From: an uncultured Senegalimassilia sp.
Lineage (GTDB): Bacteria; Actinomycetota; Coriobacteriia; Coriobacteriales; Eggerthellaceae
Direction of reading: 5' to 3'
Assembly (NCBI RefSeq): GCF_934632265.1
Contig: NZ_CAKTYH010000092.1
Span: forward strand, 1 to 7,895
DNA length: 7,895 nt
Positions 5,232 to 7,895 of this stretch are shown here, in pieces; position 1 is the stretch's first letter, and each line of letters opens with the position of its first letter. Position numbers and translations under genes: made by a program. The notes under the pieces were generated by a model that worked only from the letters and a program-made list of their open reading frames with translations, was not told the origin of the DNA and searched no databases.

Positions 5232-6502
5232 TCCTGGTGAAAGACGGCCGCGTCATCGACCCTGCGCGTGGCATCGACGATGTGCTCGACCTGGTGATAG
5301 ACGGCGGCAAGATAGCGAAGATCGGCAAGTACCAGCGCTCGGAGGACTACGAGCGCATCATCGAGGCGAAGGGCTGCGTGGTGGCTCCGGGCCTGGTGGA
5401 CGTGCACGTGCACTTCCGCGACCCGGGCTTCACGTACAAGGAGGACATCGAAAGCGGCGCCGCGTCGGCCGCGGCCGGCGGGTTCACCAGCGTGGTGTGC
5501 ATGGCGAACACGAAGCCGCCCGTGGACAACGTGGAGACGCTCGGCTACGTGCTCGAACGCGGGGCGCGCTGCGGCATCAACGTGCTGACGTGCGCGACCA
5601 TCAGCCGCGGCATGCAGGGGCGCGAGCTGGTGGACATGGAGGAGCTTGCCGCCCACGGGGCCGCGGGATTTACCGACGACGGCATCCCGCTGATGGACGA
5701 GGCCCTGGTCAAGTGTGCCATGGAGCGCGCGGCGAAGCTCGACCTGCCGCTTTCGTTCCACGAGGAGGACCGCGCGTTCATCGAGTCGCCGGGCGTGAAC
5801 CAGGGCGCGGTGTCGAAGGCGCTGGGGCTGGGCGGCGCGCCGGCGCTGGCCGAGGACGTGCTGGTGGCGCGCGACTGCATGCTGGCGTTGCACACGGGCG
5901 CGCGGGTGAACATCCAGCACATCAGCTCGGCGAACTCCGTGCAGCTGGTGCGCCTGGCGAAGGAGATGGGCGCGCACGTGACGGCCGAGGCCACGCCGCA
6001 TCATTTCTCGCTGACCGAGGACGCCGTGCTGGAGAAGGGCACGATGGCGAAGATGAACCCGCCGCTGCGAACGCAGGCTGACCGCTACGCCATCATCGAG
6101 GGCTTGAAGGACGGAGCGATCGACATCATCGCCACCGACCACGCGCCGCATTCCGCCGAGGAGAAGGCCAAGCTGTTCGCCGAGGCGCCCAGCGGCATCA
6201 TCGGGCTGGAGACCGCGCTTGCCCTGGGCATCACGAACCTTGTGCGCAAGGGACATCTGACGCTCATGCAGCTGATCGAGAAGATGAGCCTGAACCCGGC
6301 GAAGCTCTACAAGTTGGACAAGGGCGCGATCGCGGAAGGCGCCGACGCTGACCTGGTGATCTTCAACGAAGGCGAGCGCTGGCACGTGGGCACGAAGTTC
6401 GTCTCGAAGGCGGCGAACACCCCGTTTGCGGGGGAGGACCTTTACGGGAAGGTGAAGTACACCATCTGCGCCGGCAACGTGGTATACGAGGACGGCGAGT
6501 AA
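5228..6502 (+). CDS. pyrC: Dihydroorotase (type I), probably catabolic; cyclic amidohydrolase
   Basis: The 424-aa protein is a TIM-barrel amidohydrolase closest to type I dihydroorotase, which interconverts N-carbamoyl-L-aspartate and dihydroorotate. The metal and substrate residues are in place: H60 and H62 with R64 in DVHVHFRDPG, YKEDIESG (70-77), N94 in MANTKP, D150/D151 in GFTDDGIPL, H178 in FHEED, H231 in IQHISS, MNPPLR (276-281) and D304 in ATDHAPH. The small beta-domain is formed by residues 1-52 and the last 55 or so, including GADADLVIF. Length is normal. No other pyrimidine-biosynthesis gene is adjacent; instead the start lies within the stop of a carbamoyl amidohydrolase gene, pointing to ring opening in a degradative direction. 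Allantoinase or hydantoinase activity is the main alternative, but those families usually differ in the motifs above. It ends in front of a terminator, closing a two-gene operon. Confidence 0.85.
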   Translation: MILVKDGRVIDPARGIDDVLDLVIDGGKIAKIGKYQRSEDYERIIEAKGCVVAPGLVDVHVHFRDPGFTYKEDIESGAASAAAGGFTSVVCMANTKPPVDNVETLGYVLERGARCGINVLTCATISRGMQGRELVDMEELAAHGAAGFTDDGIPLMDEALVKCAMERAAKLDLPLSFHEEDRAFIESPGVNQGAVSKALGLGGAPALAEDVLVARDCMLALHTGARVNIQHISSANSVQLVRLAKEMGAHVTAEATPHHFSLTEDAVLEKGTMAKMNPPLRTQADRYAIIEGLKDGAIDIIATDHAPHSAEEKAKLFAEAPSGIIGLETALALGITNLVRKGHLTLMQLIEKMSLNPAKLYKLDKGAIAEGADADLVIFNEGERWHVGTKFVSKAANTPFAGEDLYGKVKYTICAGNVVYEDGE

Positions 6503-6506
6503 GGAA

Positions 6507-6521
6507 GCCCCGGGTCGGGGC
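6507..6521 (+). other. Small hairpin just after the dihydroorotase stop codon
   Basis: GCCCCG (6507-6512) pairs with CGGGGC (6516-6521) around a 3-base loop, four bases after the stop codon. There is no T-tract, so the real terminator is the next hairpin. It may stabilise the mRNA 3' end. Confidence 0.45.
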
Positions 6522-6543
6522 AGAGGTTGCTTGCTGCAAGGTT

Positions 6544-6582
6544 TCCCCCGGCGGTGCTGTGTGGCGCTGCCGGGGGATTTTT
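6544..6582 (+). terminator. Intrinsic terminator of the amidohydrolase operon
   Basis: TCCCCCGGC (6544-6552) pairs with GCCGGGGGA (6569-6577), and further inner pairs are possible. Five T residues (6578-6582) follow directly. It lies 41 bases after the dihydroorotase stop. Confidence 0.9.
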
Positions 6583-6656
6583 GGGCTAGCGGCCAGCGGC
6601 GGGCGAACATGTGCTTGTCCGGGCGGCACTTGCGGTGCTGCTCGGGCTTCTTGGGG

Positions 6657-7166
6657 TTAATAGAACAGCGCAAGCGCAAGCTCGTCTCCGTGGTCTTGGT
6701 CGGTGGGTAGCCAGCCGATATCGATGCTTGCGTGATCGTAGGCGCCCGTGTCTTGGCATTTCACGATGGTGAACCATCCTTCGCGCGGGTCGTCCCAGAT
6801 GATGTAGTAGCCCTTGCGGTCCGGCGAGGGGCCTTTGGGCCACGTGATTTTCTGCTCGTTCGGGTTGAACCCGGAGATGCCGACCGTGATGCCGTCTGCA
6901 ATCGCCTCGTTCAGCTGACCGAACTCGTCGGAGTCCGCGTATGCAAGGTCGGGGCCGTCAAACTCGACCACGTACGCTTCGCCCGCAATCAGCTCGTCAA
7001 GGCTGATGCTGAGGGAATAGTACTGCTCGAGCGCGCCCTTGCGAGAATCCGGCACGGGGTGTTGCGAGACTGTGAAAGGCACGGGCCCATGCGGCCCTGT
7101 GATGCGAAACGCTCCCAACGGGGTGCGAAATTCCGTTGCTCTGGTCTGTGGCAATTCGGCGGTCAC
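6657..7166 (-). CDS. Hypothetical protein, 169 aa, no family recognised
   Basis: I do not recognise this protein. It is acidic and has no signal peptide, membrane helix or obvious catalytic motif. The alternation of short hydrophobic stretches with turns (for example YYIIWDDP, GWFTIVKC, GITVGISGFNP) suggests a mainly beta fold. I place the start at the GTG at 7166-7164 because AGGAGA (7176-7171) lies 4 bases upstream; an in-frame ATG at 7232 would add 22 low-complexity residues with no ribosome binding site. The reading frame is intact, with TAA at 6659-6657. It stands alone, converging with the amidohydrolase operon and diverging from hsdM. Its stop lies 74 bases from the operon terminator. 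Proximity to a restriction-modification gene might suggest a role in defence or immunity, but nothing in the sequence shows that. Confidence 0.72.
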   Translation of the reverse strand: MTAELPQTRATEFRTPLGAFRITGPHGPVPFTVSQHPVPDSRKGALEQYYSLSISLDELIAGEAYVVEFDGPDLAYADSDEFGQLNEAIADGITVGISGFNPNEQKITWPKGPSPDRKGYYIIWDDPREGWFTIVKCQDTGAYDHASIDIGWLPTDQDHGDELALALFY

Positions 7167-7596
7167 TAATTCTCCTGGGGTTTGGTTGGCGGGGTGGGGC
7201 TGGTTGCGGTTGTTACGAGCTGTCGGGTGCAAGCTGTTTGGACGTGCAGTTTGCGGTTGCCCGTAATGCCGCGCTTCCTGCTGGACGACGGGCCGTGGCT
7301 ATACACCCGTCTGCTATATAGCGCGTTTTTGCCCTCTGCTGGAATATAATGACGTTAATACGTCCGTATTGCATTCCGAGTGGTTTTGAGGTGCGTATTC
7401 GCGCCGTATCGACCTCTGATTGCGAGGTCAAGGTTCGTAATCGCCTTGCGGACGGAAAAGGTTTCGATAACGCTCGGAATACCTGTCATGCTTCACGACA
7501 CGGCATAGGGCGCACCGTCTCTTTGCGAGATGAGCCGAAGTGCCTCCGTGCGCATATATATGATCGAAGAGCTTGCGAAGAAAGGTCAGCAGTTTC
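7167..7596. other. Gene-poor region between the hypothetical gene and hsdM
   Basis: About 430 bases hold the upstream regions of two divergent genes and no convincing coding sequence. On the hypothetical gene's side there is only a G/T-rich stretch and a 9-base direct repeat (TTGCGGTTG at 7204-7212 and 7251-7259). A perfect 10-bp palindrome GCTATATAGC lies at 7313-7322. On the hsdM side are a TATAAT box (7345-7350), overlapping palindromes, and a 6-bp hairpin GACCTC/GAGGTC (7411-7416 with 7424-7429). Base composition is visibly less GC-rich than in the amidohydrolase operon. Confidence 0.5.
7345..7370 (+). promoter_or_regulatory. Candidate hsdM promoter with overlapping operator-like palindromes
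   Basis: TATAAT at 7345-7350 is a perfect -10 box; no good -35 is seen, so an activator may be involved or the match may be chance. Two overlapping palindromes follow: GACGT-TAAT-ACGTC (7351-7364) and AATACG-TC-CGTATT (7357-7370). They sit where transcription would begin (about 7357). A start here gives hsdM a leader of about 240 bases. Confidence 0.4.
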
Positions 7597-7895
7597 ATGA
7601 TCACAGGAGCAACCAAGAGCAAGGTTGACGCTATTTGGCAGAAGATGTGGGAAGGCGGTATCACTAATCCCATCGAAGTCATAAGTCAGCTGACCTATCT
7701 TATGTTCATGCGCTCGCTCGACGAAAAAGAACTCGAAACCGAGAAGATGGAGCAGGTGCTTGGCGTTAAGCAGAAGCGCATCTTCCCGGAGTCGTACCGA
7801 AACGTCTACGGCGCAGAGATACGCGGTGACCAGCTGCGTTGGAGTCGTTTTAAGGATAAGCCCGCGCAGGAAATGTATAGCGTTGTGAACGAGTT
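7597..7895 (+). CDS. hsdM: Type I restriction-modification DNA methyltransferase subunit, N-terminal part
   Basis: The frame is open from ATG 7597 to the end of the window (99 codons), so the gene is truncated by the window, not broken. HsdM methylates adenine in the recognition sequence of type I restriction-modification systems, acting with HsdS and HsdR. What is visible is the N-terminal helical domain that precedes the catalytic methylase: TKSKVDAIWQKMWEGGITNP (residues 6-25), then EVISQLTYLMFMRSLDEKE, the characteristic start of this subfamily. The S-adenosylmethionine and NPPY motifs would lie beyond the window. AAAGG (7581-7585) lies 11 bases upstream, a little far for a ribosome binding site. 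Third codon positions are mixed (GGA, GCA, GTT, ATT, GAA, ACT), unlike the G/C-biased operon before it, consistent with recent acquisition. HsdS and HsdR are expected downstream. Confidence 0.88.
   Translation, partial: MITGATKSKVDAIWQKMWEGGITNPIEVISQLTYLMFMRSLDEKELETEKMEQVLGVKQKRIFPESYRNVYGAEIRGDQLRWSRFKDKPAQEMYSVVNE

Noticed and set aside
5072..6679. 535-codon minus-strand frame across the dihydroorotase
   Set aside because: Arg/His/Ala-rich low-complexity translation typical of an antisense shadow in GC-rich DNA; the plus-strand gene has complete family motifs.
7405..7450. tRNA-like arm: 6-bp hairpin GACCTC/GAGGTC with 7-base loop followed by GGTTCG
   Set aside because: The loop lacks T at the position before the anticodon, there is no acceptor or D-arm, and the GGTTCG stretch does not close as a T-arm.
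7349..7600. 83-codon open frame whose TGA overlaps the hsdM ATG
   Set aside because: The start lies in the TATAAT box with no ribosome binding site, the translation shows no domain and has mixed, non-selective codon use; the 4-base overlap is probably chance.

Overview
The window looks like chromosomal DNA of a high-G+C, Gram-positive anaerobe. My best guess is a gut actinobacterium of the Coriobacteriia, perhaps Eggerthellaceae. This rests on G/C-biased third codon positions in the main genes, strong AGGAG-type ribosome binding sites, and the mix of carbamate kinase, an AAHS-like transporter and ureide/cyclic-amide hydrolases. The taxonomic call is inference; there is no rRNA gene here.

Layout. 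The window opens in the last 91 codons of a carbamate kinase (arcC). About 420 bases without a gene follow, rich in inverted repeats. Next come a SpoU/TrmH-type RNA methyltransferase (698-1528) and a cold-shock protein (1874-2077) with a structured leader and a clear terminator. The convergent gap 2140-2546 holds a compact element of about 148 bp bounded by perfect 24-bp inverted repeats. An MFS transporter lies on the minus strand (2547-3764). Divergent from it is a two-gene operon: an M20-type carbamoyl-amide amidohydrolase (4008-5231) overlapping by 4 bases a type I dihydroorotase-like amidohydrolase (5228-6502), closed by a terminator. After that come an unrecognised 169-aa protein on the minus strand (6657-7166), a long leader region, and the first 99 codons of a type I restriction-modification methyltransferase (hsdM, from 7597), which has visibly less biased codon use.

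How the genes may work together. Transporter, ring-opening amidohydrolase and N-carbamoyl amidohydrolase form a plausible uptake-and-degradation set for a cyclic ureide. The second enzyme has the complete active-site signature of dihydroorotase, so dihydroorotate to N-carbamoyl-aspartate to aspartate + CO2 + NH3 is the most economical reading. Hydantoin or allantoin degradation is the alternative. Carbamate kinase nearby could use carbamoyl phosphate from related pathways, but it is separated by unrelated genes and is not part of this operon.

The most unusual items are the 24-bp inverted-repeat element at 2182-2329, an exact-period 43-bp duplication of the methyltransferase gene's 3' end, the possible dihydroorotate catabolic module, and the structured non-coding stretch after arcC. 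I did not find a clearly new multi-gene system.
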